A program made the translations under genes and the position numbers. This document shows positions 1-8,980 of a stretch of 64,000 nucleotides of DNA, one piece after another. The notes beneath the pieces were generated by a model. That model searched no databases and was not told the origin of the DNA. It saw only the letters and a program-made list of their open reading frames with translations. The stretch lies in NCBI GenBank assembly GCA_951813515.1, contig OX638346.1:620001-684000 (forward strand). Direction: 5' to 3'. The DNA comes from an uncultured Pseudomonadales bacterium. GTDB taxonomy: Bacteria > Pseudomonadota > Gammaproteobacteria > Pseudomonadales > Azotimanducaceae. Numbering within the stretch: position 1 is the stretch's first letter; each line of letters opens with the position of its first letter.

Positions 1-978
1 CGGTCAATGGCGACCGGAAGCTCCTTCCGGTCGTTGCTAACCGCTCCGCTGCGGGAGAACGCCGCCACCGTCCAATTGTTCACCCTATCCCGGAGTGGCC
101 CCAACAAGACGCCCACTACCGGCGGCGCCCGCTCGCGCCAGAGACCGATCATGGCGTCTCTTCAACACGACGAAGTGCAGCGTGCCCGCCAAGACTTTCG
201 ACCTGGCTGCGTTGAAGGATTTGAAGTTACCAAAGAACCCGAGGCGCGCATCCGCTGAAAGAGACTATCGGCACCTAACGAGCTGTCGGCCGGGCACTCT
301 CTCGCCCCGAGGCTACTCCTGCCGATTCCAGTAGTCGACGATAAGCGGGCTCAAAGGGTGAGGGGATCGGGGACTCTGCACCTGCCAACGTCCATGTATG
401 GCATCAAGCGGAAGTACCCCGCCCTCGTCGCCGTGCACCACGGCAACGATTCGACCAACGTTCTCGGTAAGGCCGGCACAGCGCCTGTACAGCATAGCGA
501 GCAGCTGATCGGATCTCTCGATAGCCTCCCGGCTGGCTGCCAAGCATGCCAGTTGACCATTGAACCTGCGCGAACGTACTCCGCATGGTCGAGTCGCTGC
601 GCCAATTCCCGCTCCGTCGGCGGTCGCTCGCCGTGCCGGACCCCAATCGACCGCGCTACGTCGGCAATTATCGTGTCGCCCCTCACGCGGTCATCCTCTT
701 GTTGTGATCGCCCATATCATTGCCAAAAAAGGTGTTACCTGTTTTGAGTCTGCCTTGCGAGGAGCACCTTAGCCTTCGTCGTCCTCCTGCAGCGGTCGGC
801 GGTACCCCAGCCGACGTCCGTCAGCGCCAATGCCATGCGACACGCCTTGCTTTACCGTTCAGTAGCCAGCAGGCCCATCGAAAGGGACCGTCACATGGAC
901 TTGTGACGGGGAAGACAGTGGCAAGGTGGGCAGAGATGATCTAGACCCGAACTCGAAATTGCCTTGAATCACGCCCCG
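1..978. other. Stretch without a recognisable gene (left edge of island)
   Basis: No open frame here has family motifs, a convincing ribosome binding site or a consistent reading frame. A minus-strand frame from about 686 to 351, starting at a GTG, could be the beginning of a small regulator that shifts frame near 530, but nothing in it matches a family I know. The stretch sits downstream of the methyltransferase gene of unit A and may be eroded island DNA. The only structured element seen is the inverted repeat at 11-33. Confidence 0.5.
11..33. repeat. Perfect 10-bp inverted repeat (hairpin)
   Basis: The arms CGACCGGAAG and CTTCCGGTCG are perfectly complementary and separated by 3 nt. There is no T-run on either side, so it is not a canonical intrinsic terminator. 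It could be a REP-type element or the terminator stem of a gene outside the window. Confidence 0.5.
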
Positions 979-2046
979 TCAACTCAAAGCGGTCAAACTC
1001 CGATTCTGAAGCGATGCCTCAAGTTGCCGGTACAAGGATCTTGCGTGGTGTTCGGCAAACTTCGGCGGGAAGGCGTTCCCGATCATCTGGGCAACGGGAT
1101 ATCTCCCCCGGGCTAGGTCGAAAAGGTACCCCTTGGGAAAACCTTGCAACACGGCGGCTTCGCGCAACGTGATCGCTCGGTCCTCTTCCGGGTGAACAAA
1201 CCGCCCTTTCGAAGGATTGATGCACCCACCGGTAATGGTTGGCGCCGGTCTGCGCCAAGCCATGCGTCCGTAAATGTCCTTGAACCCGTCGAACTTCCGG
1301 TGACATTCGAGTTGATCTTCCTCGGGAAGATCGGTACGGCTGCCGCCGTCTTTGGGAATGCGTCGAATCAGCGACAACACATGATCTCCCCGGCGAACCG
1401 GATAGTTGTGGATCGGGTCTTCCGAGTTTTCCGGCTCAAGCAGGACCCGTAAGGCTTCCGCCACCGTTCTTTCCCTGCGTGTCGGCATTGCGAAAACCGG
1501 GCGATCAACGCGCGAAGCTAGCAGGATCATGCGCCGGCGGCGTTGGGCAACTCCGAAGCGAGCGGCGTCGAATACCTTTGCATCGCACTTGTATCCGAGA
1601 GTGCGCAGGCGTCTTCGCAACCTTCTGAGGCGATCATCGTTCATCAGGCCGGGAACGTTCTCCATCATAAGCGTCTTAGGCAGGAGGACTCGCGCAAACC
1701 GAGCGAACTCGAACACGAGATCATTCATGGGCTCGTCGATTTCGTATGCGCCGTTGAAGGTCCGCAAGGTCGAAAATCCTTGGCACGGCGGACACCCCGC
1801 CAATAGGTCCAAGTCGCCAGCCTTGAGATTGAGTTGTTGCATGATCGCGACTGGTTCGACCGATTGGATGTCGTTTTCGATCAGAAGTGTGCGCCGGTGG
1901 TTCTTTCGGTAGGTGTTGACGGAAAGCGGGTCGTTGTCGACGGCGGCCAGAACTTTGAATCCTGCCTTGCGCAAGCCAAGCGACAGGCCCCCGCAGCCGC
2001 AGAAAAGGTCGATCGCTGAAAATCGGTGTTTTTGACGGTCCGGCAT
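979..2046 (-). CDS. C5-cytosine DNA methyltransferase (unit A)
   Basis: This 355-aa protein transfers a methyl group from SAM to C5 of cytosine in DNA. The family motifs appear in order: motif I DLFCGCGGLSLG near the N-terminus, motif IV with the catalytic cysteine in GCPPCQGFS, motif VI ENVPG, motif VIII QRRRRM, a target-recognition region, then LREAAVLQGFP and the C-terminal motif X QMIGNAFPP. The frame stays open further upstream, but I place the start at the ATG at 2046, because it is just before motif I and only 2 nt after the stop of the upstream receiver-domain gene. It is the last gene of unit A and presumably provides self-marking. The recognition sequence cannot be read from the protein. 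Confidence 0.93.
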   Translation of the reverse strand: MPDRQKHRFSAIDLFCGCGGLSLGLRKAGFKVLAAVDNDPLSVNTYRKNHRRTLLIENDIQSVEPVAIMQQLNLKAGDLDLLAGCPPCQGFSTLRTFNGAYEIDEPMNDLVFEFARFARVLLPKTLMMENVPGLMNDDRLRRLRRRLRTLGYKCDAKVFDAARFGVAQRRRRMILLASRVDRPVFAMPTRRERTVAEALRVLLEPENSEDPIHNYPVRRGDHVLSLIRRIPKDGGSRTDLPEEDQLECHRKFDGFKDIYGRMAWRRPAPTITGGCINPSKGRFVHPEEDRAITLREAAVLQGFPKGYLFDLARGRYPVAQMIGNAFPPKFAEHHARSLYRQLEASLQNRSLTALS

Positions 2047-2048
2047 GG

Positions 2049-3842
2049 TCAATCGATTCCCCCGGAAAAATCCAGTCCGATACGGGTGACCGAAAGGCCG
2101 AGTTTCTGGATTAGATTGAGGGCGTATTCGTACCGCAATTGACTGACGACGGTGGCGGAGTGGCGGTTCACGACGAGTTCGGGAATCTGCTCTTGGAGCC
2201 CTTCGTCTGGAATTTTCTGCTGAGTTCGCCATACCGAAAGCTCGAAGGTTCCCTCGAGGAACCGGCCAGCGTTCTCTGCATGAAGCGTTTCCCATCGCGG
2301 TGCGGAATCGCTGCTCGCCGGATGGTTGAAACAATAGATTTCAACAGAGTCATTTGATCTAAGAAATACGTAACGATTCGAATGGATATCCTTGGGAAAC
2401 TTGCCGCTTGGATAAAGCTGGATTGCGACAAAGGGGAGACGATCACCCACCAGTTTCTTTCTCCAATTCTTCATTTGAGACGGCACCATGTCGCAGGCGG
2501 GCGAAAGACATAGCCATAGCATGTCTTCCATTGAGAATACGTGCCCGGTCGTCAGATGCCATCCGACCGGTTCTTTGCTGCAAACGAACGCGTTGTGTTC
2601 CAGCATTGCTAGTTTTTCGTCCTCGTCACTCGAAAAATCGACACCGAAATGCTGGCGACAGCGCTGGCGGGACTCTCCGGCATTGGCCTCTGCATTTATC
2701 AGTTCGAGGGCAAAGTGCTCTACGTCTGGCAGAATCTCGCTCATGAGATTGTCGGAGTGGCGAACGACGGTTTCCGAAACACGCCAGAGTCGTTCGGATT
2801 GGTCGGCGCCCATGAGTTGATGGTACCAATAGGCCATCGCATGTTTTTGAGTCAGAGCCTGGGTTTGTGCGACCACGCCGCGCTCGTCCACGACCGCGCG
2901 TAGTTTCGTGAGAAACAACCTTGAGGGGTGAGGATTCCAGTTGTACAAAGCCGACCGAAGGTCGTTCAGCAGATCATCATCGTCGGATTTGTTCGAGAAA
3001 CACACGAATAGCGAATTCCCCTTAATCCATTTGGGCGAGGCGTCGGTGGACCACGTCAGGGTGTCGTCCGTGGCTCTTGTGGTCATCTGACCGAGATGGT
3101 CGTCTTGTTTGATATCCAGATAGTAGGCAAGAACCAATCCGTAATGACAAGCATGGATCCCTGCTTCTTCGCAATCGTGACGAAACGTGGTGTATGGCGC
3201 CTCTCCGTTTTCCATCATTTGCCCAAACTTTGAAGGGTCGAGCCTCGAATAAAAATACTGCTCGCTCCCTATGCTGTTCCTCAGCCGATCATGAAGCCCC
3301 ATCGACCCAGTTTCGGCGTCGTCGATCAGATCCACAACCTGATCGCGCTGCTCCTCGGTCAATTGGTTCGGCGTCGGTGCCAAAAGACCCCAGCGAACGC
3401 TCTCGAATACAGTGTCGATGTCCTCATTCGTGTAGATGACTACTAGATTGAAGTGATCGTTGCCGATCAGATGCCGAAGAGTCTCGATGGCACGAGCGCC
3501 GCCACCGGTAGTCCCTTCGAGGTTATAGTCGAGCACCAGCAAGTCCGATTGATGCAGATGTTCGGCGACGACCGTCTCCGATTCGGGGTCGACGTTTTGG
3601 CCATCGTGGATATCAACCAAGAGCGGAGGATCATTTTTTCGAAACCTGCGAATTACTTTTCTGATCCGCTCCGGATTCTTCTGCCAGTTCTTTTGGCTGA
3701 CGTGCCCTTGGTCCGACTTCAGTGAATCGCGGTGTCTCAGGACTTCGTCGTAGGTTGGATATTGGTCATCGACGATCAGGACCGACCGAATGGGCTTGAC
3801 AAAGGCTTCGTCGACGAAAGTGCGATAGTGGTCATTCGCCAT
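2049..3842 (-). CDS. Receiver-domain (response-regulator-like) protein of unit A
   Basis: The 597-aa protein begins with a CheY-like receiver domain: acidic pair D25-D26 in IVDDQ, a phospho-acceptor-like D105 in LLVLDYNLEG, and T138 in VVIYTNE. A roughly 45-residue insertion separates the acidic pair from the acceptor strand. The remaining 400 or so residues match no output domain I recognise; there is no HTH, HD-GYP or GGDEF motif. The ATG at 3842 overlaps the end of the kinase-like gene by 11 nt; a TTG at 3872 is an alternative start. Its place between a protein with a histidine-kinase core and a DNA methyltransferase suggests that phosphotransfer or a receiver-like contact controls its C-terminal region. 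That role is inference. From memory, receiver-type domains do occur in bacterial conflict systems. Confidence 0.8.
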   Translation of the reverse strand: MANDHYRTFVDEAFVKPIRSVLIVDDQYPTYDEVLRHRDSLKSDQGHVSQKNWQKNPERIRKVIRRFRKNDPPLLVDIHDGQNVDPESETVVAEHLHQSDLLVLDYNLEGTTGGGARAIETLRHLIGNDHFNLVVIYTNEDIDTVFESVRWGLLAPTPNQLTEEQRDQVVDLIDDAETGSMGLHDRLRNSIGSEQYFYSRLDPSKFGQMMENGEAPYTTFRHDCEEAGIHACHYGLVLAYYLDIKQDDHLGQMTTRATDDTLTWSTDASPKWIKGNSLFVCFSNKSDDDDLLNDLRSALYNWNPHPSRLFLTKLRAVVDERGVVAQTQALTQKHAMAYWYHQLMGADQSERLWRVSETVVRHSDNLMSEILPDVEHFALELINAEANAGESRQRCRQHFGVDFSSDEDEKLAMLEHNAFVCSKEPVGWHLTTGHVFSMEDMLWLCLSPACDMVPSQMKNWRKKLVGDRLPFVAIQLYPSGKFPKDIHSNRYVFLRSNDSVEIYCFNHPASSDSAPRWETLHAENAGRFLEGTFELSVWRTQQKIPDEGLQEQIPELVVNRHSATVVSQLRYEYALNLIQKLGLSVTRIGLDFSGGID

Positions 3843-6813
3843 CGAAATCGGCCCCCCCGAATGAAATGACAAAATTCGCGCCCGATAAAGGCATGTCTGC
3901 CGCGTCCGGTTCGTATCGAATCCTGTGCCCGCCGCCCGTCAGATTCGCCCGACAGAGATACAGGCCCACGCCGCGGCCTCCACGTGCCTTTCTGGTGAAA
4001 AATAGGCTGAACAGGCTGTCGATGTCTTCCGGTTCGACGCCCGGCCCGTTGTCGGATACAACGGCATCTCGGCCCACGAGATCCAAGACGATACGCCGGT
4101 CCACGTTGTCGCTCAATCCCAGCCAATAGATGCTGTTGTTGATCAGATTGATGAATACGGGATAAAGGCGGGACCGTTGATCGAACACGCGAAGGTTTCT
4201 GAAACCAGGCGTGGCAATCATTGAAATCCTATTCTTAGTGAGCGTAACGGCGAAAAATTCCGAAACGTAGTCGGCGATTTCCGCTCCGGTAATCCACCGC
4301 TGGATCTTCGGGCCAGCCAACCGCAAGGGCGAAAGGAATCTGAGTTGGTCGGTAAGTCCCTCATATCCGAACTCGATGTCCTTCACCGCCGAACTGTCGC
4401 GCACGTCCTTCGGCAGTTGATTGAGCGCGGAGCCGATGATGTCATCGTAGCCTTGAAGTTCGTGCCCCACGATTTCCACGGCTATGCCGAGTTGTGCCAG
4501 GCTGTTCAATCGTTCCAGCTCAATGCGAAGGTCCGCGATTTCTTCCATTCCGAAGGTGGCCAGGTGTTCGAGATCGATGCGCTCTTGGAGGTTTTGCAGA
4601 GCCGCGATATACGGGACGAACAAATCGGCGTTCTCTTCGTCGATCCGCTGCTTTAGCCCGTCCATGAGTTTCGAGACTTCCGAATACGGGAGATTTCCCG
4701 TGTCGAACCGGTGCAACAGTCCATCGGCTTCCGAATGGAAAAGGTCTTTCCGTTGGTTGACCAGATCCCTGATCCTCGCGTATTCCGCCCGTTGAAGTGC
4801 GTTAATGGACTCGTTCCAGGTGTCGACTCGCCGCCCGATTTGGCCAGCTTGACGTTTGCGCTGTTCCTCCAGGGAGGCGCGCGGGTTGGACGGTCGAATC
4901 TCTTCGATCTTGCGATCCAATTCCTCATGCAGCATCTTGAGCGCGGACTCGACCGCGCGCATCTGGCGGCGATAATCCGCGTATCGCGCCTCCAGCGCAC
5001 CTAGACTCTTAGGTTCCCCCGGAAGCACGAAATCGAAGGTACGCTGCCGAAAATCGTCGAGTGCAATCCGCGCCTTGGCGATATCGTTTTCTGTTTCGAC
5101 GGTCAGTCCGTCTACGTATTGTTCGACCGATTTTGCAAACTCGGGTAGATCTCGAGAAAAGCGCCTGAGCTTGGCGCTGAACTCTTGACGTTGTCGCTTC
5201 CTAAGCCGGGCCCGGGCTTCCGCTGCTCGTTTTCGTCGGTTGTCATCCTTGATTTGGGGTAGGAGTTCCTTTCTCAGCTCCGACGCGGACCCAAAATATT
5301 GGCGGGCCGATTGCTTGAGAATGTTTGACACCAACTCCTTCAATGTCTTTGCGGCTCGATTGTCGAGAAGGCCCTCGCGACCGGCCTTGTCCTTGAGGTT
5401 TGGGTTACCTTCCCGCGTGATGGCGACTCGGCCGAACATCTGGCGGTGGTTCCAAAACTCCCGCCCAGCGCTTCTGGTGCGACGCGACTCGATTTCAAAG
5501 AAGTCGTTGTCCGCTCGTCCATAGGGAAGAACGCGTAGGCCGTCGCGAAAGATCATGAACCCGGAGTATTTGGCAGCAAGCGCCTTGTATCGTTCGAACT
5601 CGGCCTTGGAATGCGTCGTATTCGCTCCCCCTCCCGTGAATTCCATCGAACCTATGTAGATCTGGAACGCTCCGAGCAGGGTATCGCTCCGTGTGGGAAT
5701 CGTTACGTCGTCCGGCGGTTTGATGACGCAATCGCTTCCGACCCATTCGCCAAATGCTCGAACACGCCCTGTAAACACCCCCAGTTCGTCAACCTGACCA
5801 TCGATGCGATGCTCCATATCGTCGACTTGGCGCTTATCGAACTGCTTGTCGGTTCCCACGATTAGTCGGTGAGCATCCCCGTTCCATACCCGTGCGGCGT
5901 AAGTGAATTGAAGGTCGTTCCCGGAACCTGCCTGATCAGTAGGGTCCACGAATGGATCGACGAAGCTGGACAGCGTCTCGAAAAAACGCTCTTTCGCTGC
6001 ATCGGCTGCAGCATCGCGAACCGAACTATCAATGTGAACCCTGAGGTCGTAGTTGATACCCGAAATGAGCAAGGCGGTCCCGTGTTCAGACTGCCCGGTC
6101 CAGACCGGCCATCTTTTTACGTGCCGAGGTTCGAATGACACCCTCGAGATCGAAGACAGAATCAGGCCGGACGGTGTCTGCGCTGGAGAGACCTGGTTCC
6201 CTTCAGTGTTCTGAAGCTGATCGTAATCCGCCCATGCGTTACGCAGACGGTCTTTCCGATCTTTGTCTTTCCCGCCGGTGACGTTCTCGGACAGCACGGA
6301 GACCAAGTTAGGCATTTGCGAGAATAGGTTTTCGCATTCGTTGAATTCCGTAACGGGAACGTGAATGTCGGAAAGATTGACGAAGGGATTTTCGAACAAG
6401 CGCCAGTCGATCAGGGCCGCGACAAATGAATCCTCCTTCCGTTTGGAAACGAGAAGAAGGATCGGGCCGAGATTGGCGCAGGAGAGACGCCCGATGCCCT
6501 TTTGCCCTTGCCTCGGACGAGGCTTAAGGCCGTTTCGGTCCGGCAAGGTTGTATCGTTCGCGAGAACCTTGGTCTCTGTCCCGACAATCAGCCACTTTTG
6601 CAGCAGTTCTTCGCGTCTCATGCCGTGACCATCGTCAACAATCGCCGCGACGGGTTCTTTGCCGTCGAGTATGTTGAGTTCAACGGTCCGCGCATAAGCG
6701 TCAAATGCGTTTTTCCAAAGTTCCGAGATGGCCGTGGGGCAATCGGCGATTTGCTCGCGCCCGAGATGATCGACGGTCCGAGCGCGGGCTTGGAAAGAGC
6801 TTTCAGTGATCAT
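3832..6813 (-). CDS. Dual GHKL ATPase: MORC/HSP90-like N-terminus plus histidine-kinase-like C-terminus
   Basis: The 993-aa protein carries two Bergerat-fold ATPase domains. The first (about 15-130) has N-box residues E31, N35 and D38, a DDGHGM motif at 60-65 and the glycine-rich GQKGIGRL at 103-110, followed by a long middle region. A charged, Arg/Glu-rich, probably coiled-coil stretch spans roughly 510-740. Next come a DHp-like helix with H784 in VGHEL, a second N-box (INNS, about 885-892), SDNGPG at 920-925 and RGVGLYLC. So a MORC/MutL-type ATPase module precedes a kinase core. It is the first gene of unit A and overlaps the receiver-domain gene. MORC-like ATPases are known in restriction-modification-like operons. 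A phosphorelay to the next gene is inference. A run of seven G (coding strand) lies in the last codons. Confidence 0.85.
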   Translation of the reverse strand: MITESSFQARARTVDHLGREQIADCPTAISELWKNAFDAYARTVELNILDGKEPVAAIVDDGHGMRREELLQKWLIVGTETKVLANDTTLPDRNGLKPRPRQGQKGIGRLSCANLGPILLLVSKRKEDSFVAALIDWRLFENPFVNLSDIHVPVTEFNECENLFSQMPNLVSVLSENVTGGKDKDRKDRLRNAWADYDQLQNTEGNQVSPAQTPSGLILSSISRVSFEPRHVKRWPVWTGQSEHGTALLISGINYDLRVHIDSSVRDAAADAAKERFFETLSSFVDPFVDPTDQAGSGNDLQFTYAARVWNGDAHRLIVGTDKQFDKRQVDDMEHRIDGQVDELGVFTGRVRAFGEWVGSDCVIKPPDDVTIPTRSDTLLGAFQIYIGSMEFTGGGANTTHSKAEFERYKALAAKYSGFMIFRDGLRVLPYGRADNDFFEIESRRTRSAGREFWNHRQMFGRVAITREGNPNLKDKAGREGLLDNRAAKTLKELVSNILKQSARQYFGSASELRKELLPQIKDDNRRKRAAEARARLRKRQRQEFSAKLRRFSRDLPEFAKSVEQYVDGLTVETENDIAKARIALDDFRQRTFDFVLPGEPKSLGALEARYADYRRQMRAVESALKMLHEELDRKIEEIRPSNPRASLEEQRKRQAGQIGRRVDTWNESINALQRAEYARIRDLVNQRKDLFHSEADGLLHRFDTGNLPYSEVSKLMDGLKQRIDEENADLFVPYIAALQNLQERIDLEHLATFGMEEIADLRIELERLNSLAQLGIAVEIVGHELQGYDDIIGSALNQLPKDVRDSSAVKDIEFGYEGLTDQLRFLSPLRLAGPKIQRWITGAEIADYVSEFFAVTLTKNRISMIATPGFRNLRVFDQRSRLYPVFINLINNSIYWLGLSDNVDRRIVLDLVGRDAVVSDNGPGVEPEDIDSLFSLFFTRKARGGRGVGLYLCRANLTGGGHRIRYEPDAADMPLSGANFVISFGGADFDGE

Positions 6814-7283
6814 CGTGTGTATTCCCTGGTGGGATGGGTCCGTTCACCCCATTGCAACGATGATGATATCTGGTTCCCGAACTGCACAGCTACGCTTGCT
6901 CGTCCGCGGACGGACCAGACAACGATAACGAAGTGCCTGGCGTCTCGCATCGCCCTGTTCTTGCGCTTACCGCCACTATTCGTTTCATTATCCTCTACAA
7001 CATCGGCCTTGCGGAGGGGCACGACCAGCCTCCCGTTTTGCCCATGTCGGGTACGCACGATGGCACGTGCGCGCAGGCTGGTCACTTCGGGCTAGCGAGG
7101 TCGGAGCGTGCACGGGACCCGAAGGACACCCTGGTGCAGCCGACGGATCGGGGGGTCGTTCGCGGTTGACCCTGTGGTGGATTGCGGAGTCGCAAGTGTT
7201 GAAGGGGTCTTGCATGAGCCACGCCAGCCAGCTAGCTCCTGTATCCGTTGCCAAGTCGTCTGTAGGGATATACAGTACCCGAA
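6814..7283. promoter_or_regulatory. 470-bp divergent intergenic region between units A and B
   Basis: Units A and B are transcribed away from each other from this interval, so both promoters should lie here. I could not define a convincing -35/-10 pair or operator by eye. A minus-strand frame across 6810-7085 is open, but it has no homology I recognise and abuts the kinase-like gene, so I treat it as chance. Confidence 0.5.
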
Positions 7284-7700
7284 GTGGTCGACAATCGCAC
7301 ACCCGAGATCCGATCAAAGATCATGGCTTCTGTCCGACAGAAGGACACCGGCCCCGAAATGGCCGTTAGGCGGATGCTCCACCGAATGGGCTACCGCTAC
7401 AGCCTCCATCGGCGCAACCTACCTGGGCGACCCGACCTCGTATTCAAGCCGCGACGCAAGGTAGTCTTCGTCCACGGCTGCTTTTTGCACGGCCACGATT
7501 GCCGCAAGGGGCGACTGCCCACTAGCCGTGTTGCCTACTGGAGCGAGAAGGTCAGCAAGAACAAGGCCAGAGACGCCAGAAATGTCCGCGACCTCGCAGA
7601 CCGCGACTGGAAAGTGTGCATCGTCTGGGAGTGCGAAACGGCGGACCTAGACTCCGTCAGACAACGCCTCGTCCGCTTTCTCGAAGGTGGCGCCTCGTGA
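7284..7700 (+). CDS. vsr: Very short patch repair endonuclease Vsr
   Basis: Vsr nicks DNA 5' of T:G mismatches that arise from deamination of 5-methylcytosine and so offsets the mutagenic cost of a cytosine methyltransferase. The 138-aa length is typical. The N-terminal signature SVRQKDTGPEM is followed by D51 in GRPDLVF, H64 and C66 in VHGCFLH, and H69; these agree with the catalytic Asp51, His64 and His69 remembered for E. coli Vsr. A later CRKG motif is typical of the structural zinc region. The start is a GTG at 7284 without a strong Shine-Dalgarno. The stop overlaps the GTG start of the next methyltransferase by 4 nt, which indicates coupled translation. Confidence 0.95.
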   Translation: MVDNRTPEIRSKIMASVRQKDTGPEMAVRRMLHRMGYRYSLHRRNLPGRPDLVFKPRRKVVFVHGCFLHGHDCRKGRLPTSRVAYWSEKVSKNKARDARNVRDLADRDWKVCIVWECETADLDSVRQRLVRFLEGGAS

Positions 7701-8980
7701 CCCGCCCAACCGTGCTAGACGTGTTCGCCGGCGTCGGCGGACTAGGACTCGGATTCGAGCAAGCCGGATTCGATGTCGTTGCTGCAGTTGAGATCGATCC
7801 CGTCCACGCGGCAACGCACGCATTCAATTTCCCACATTGCCGAACGATGTGCGTCGATGCTACCGAGATCAGCGGGACGGATGTCCGCCGAGGACTATCG
7901 GCTCCCATAGACGTCATCGTTGGAGGCGCCCCTTGCCAGGGATTCTCCATGATCGGCAAGCGGGCTCTCGACGACCCCAGGAACCAACTCATCAAGCACT
8001 TCCTTCGCCTCGTCGTCGAACTCAAGCCTTCCGTCTTCGTCCTCGAGAACGTCCGAGGACTCACTGTCGGCAAACACCGCCAGCTTCTCGATGAGTTGAC
8101 CGCCGAATTCCAGGCGGCGGGCTATTCTGTGACACTCCCATGGCAGGTTCTGAACGCGCGCCACTACGGCGTGCCACAGGATCGGCAGCGCCTCTTTCTC
8201 TTAGGCGCCAACGGCGGTTCGACGCCGCGTTACCCGATGCCTGAGATCCTCTCACCGCCGACGACGTGTCGGGACGCGCTGCAGGACCTACCCGACGCAG
8301 AGGACTACGACGAACTCGTTTCCTCAGACACCGTACGCATCGATACGCGGCCCTCGGAATTAGGCGCCTACGCCAGAGAGATGAGGTGCTTGAGCAATGA
8401 CGCATGGCACTTCGGCTACGTTCGCGAATGGGATCCTCGGCTTTTCACCGCAAGTCTGCGGACGGCACATACTGACGTCTCCCGCCGACGGTTCCGCGAG
8501 ACCCGCCAGGCCGCCGTCGAGCCAATATCCCGGTTCTATAAACTAGCCGCCGACGGCGTGTCGAACACTCTTCGGGCAGGCACCGACTCCGCGCGAGGTG
8601 CATTCACTAGCCCGCGGCCGATCCACTATTGCTACGACCGCTGCATCACCGTCCGGGAAATGGCACGTCTCCACGGTTTCCCGGACTGGTTTCGGTTTCA
8701 CGTCACCAAGTGGCACGGTGCTAGGCAGATCGGCAATTCCGTTCCTCCCCCTTTGGCGAGAGCAGTCGCCGCATCGGTCCTCGAATCGCTCGGCGTGGCG
8801 CCAACCCGCCCCAACGGTTTGGCCCCACTTGGCTCGACCAATCTTCTCAGCATGGACATGACCGAGGCGGCCGCTTACTGGAGCGTGGAAGTTCCCATCG
8901 CCAAGCGCGACCGCAAGAGCGGTGCCACCAAGCGCAAGCAGGAGGACATCGAGCGCGACCTCGCTCGCGCCAAGGCATGA
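7697..8980 (+). CDS. C5-cytosine DNA methyltransferase (unit B)
   Basis: The 427-aa protein has the full motif set: VLDVFAGVGGLGLG (motif I), GGAPCQGFS with the catalytic cysteine (IV), LENVRG (VI), QDRQRLF (VIII) and RQIGNSVPPPLA (X). The start is a GTG at 7697 inside a GTGA overlap with vsr; the frame is open further upstream, but that part lies inside vsr. A C-terminal tail of about 60 residues after motif X ends in a Lys/Arg-rich helix. The stop overlaps the next gene by 4 nt. The Vsr-methyltransferase-endonuclease order makes this the modification subunit of a type II system. It is clearly different in sequence from the unit A enzyme, so the two probably recognise different sites. Confidence 0.95.
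   Translation: MTRPTVLDVFAGVGGLGLGFEQAGFDVVAAVEIDPVHAATHAFNFPHCRTMCVDATEISGTDVRRGLSAPIDVIVGGAPCQGFSMIGKRALDDPRNQLIKHFLRLVVELKPSVFVLENVRGLTVGKHRQLLDELTAEFQAAGYSVTLPWQVLNARHYGVPQDRQRLFLLGANGGSTPRYPMPEILSPPTTCRDALQDLPDAEDYDELVSSDTVRIDTRPSELGAYAREMRCLSNDAWHFGYVREWDPRLFTASLRTAHTDVSRRRFRETRQAAVEPISRFYKLAADGVSNTLRAGTDSARGAFTSPRPIHYCYDRCITVREMARLHGFPDWFRFHVTKWHGARQIGNSVPPPLARAVAASVLESLGVAPTRPNGLAPLGSTNLLSMDMTEAAAYWSVEVPIAKRDRKSGATKRKQEDIERDLARAKA

Noticed and set aside
351..686. Possible small regulator at the left edge
   Set aside because: Needs a frameshift and shows no convincing family similarity, so it is only mentioned in the description of the gene-free stretch.
1..978. Search for the distal attachment copy of tRNA-Ser
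   Set aside because: No match to the tRNA 3' end found in this interval; if it exists it lies outside the window.
6810..7085. Minus-strand open frame between units A and B
   Set aside because: No recognisable motifs, biased composition and overlap with the divergent promoter region; most likely chance.
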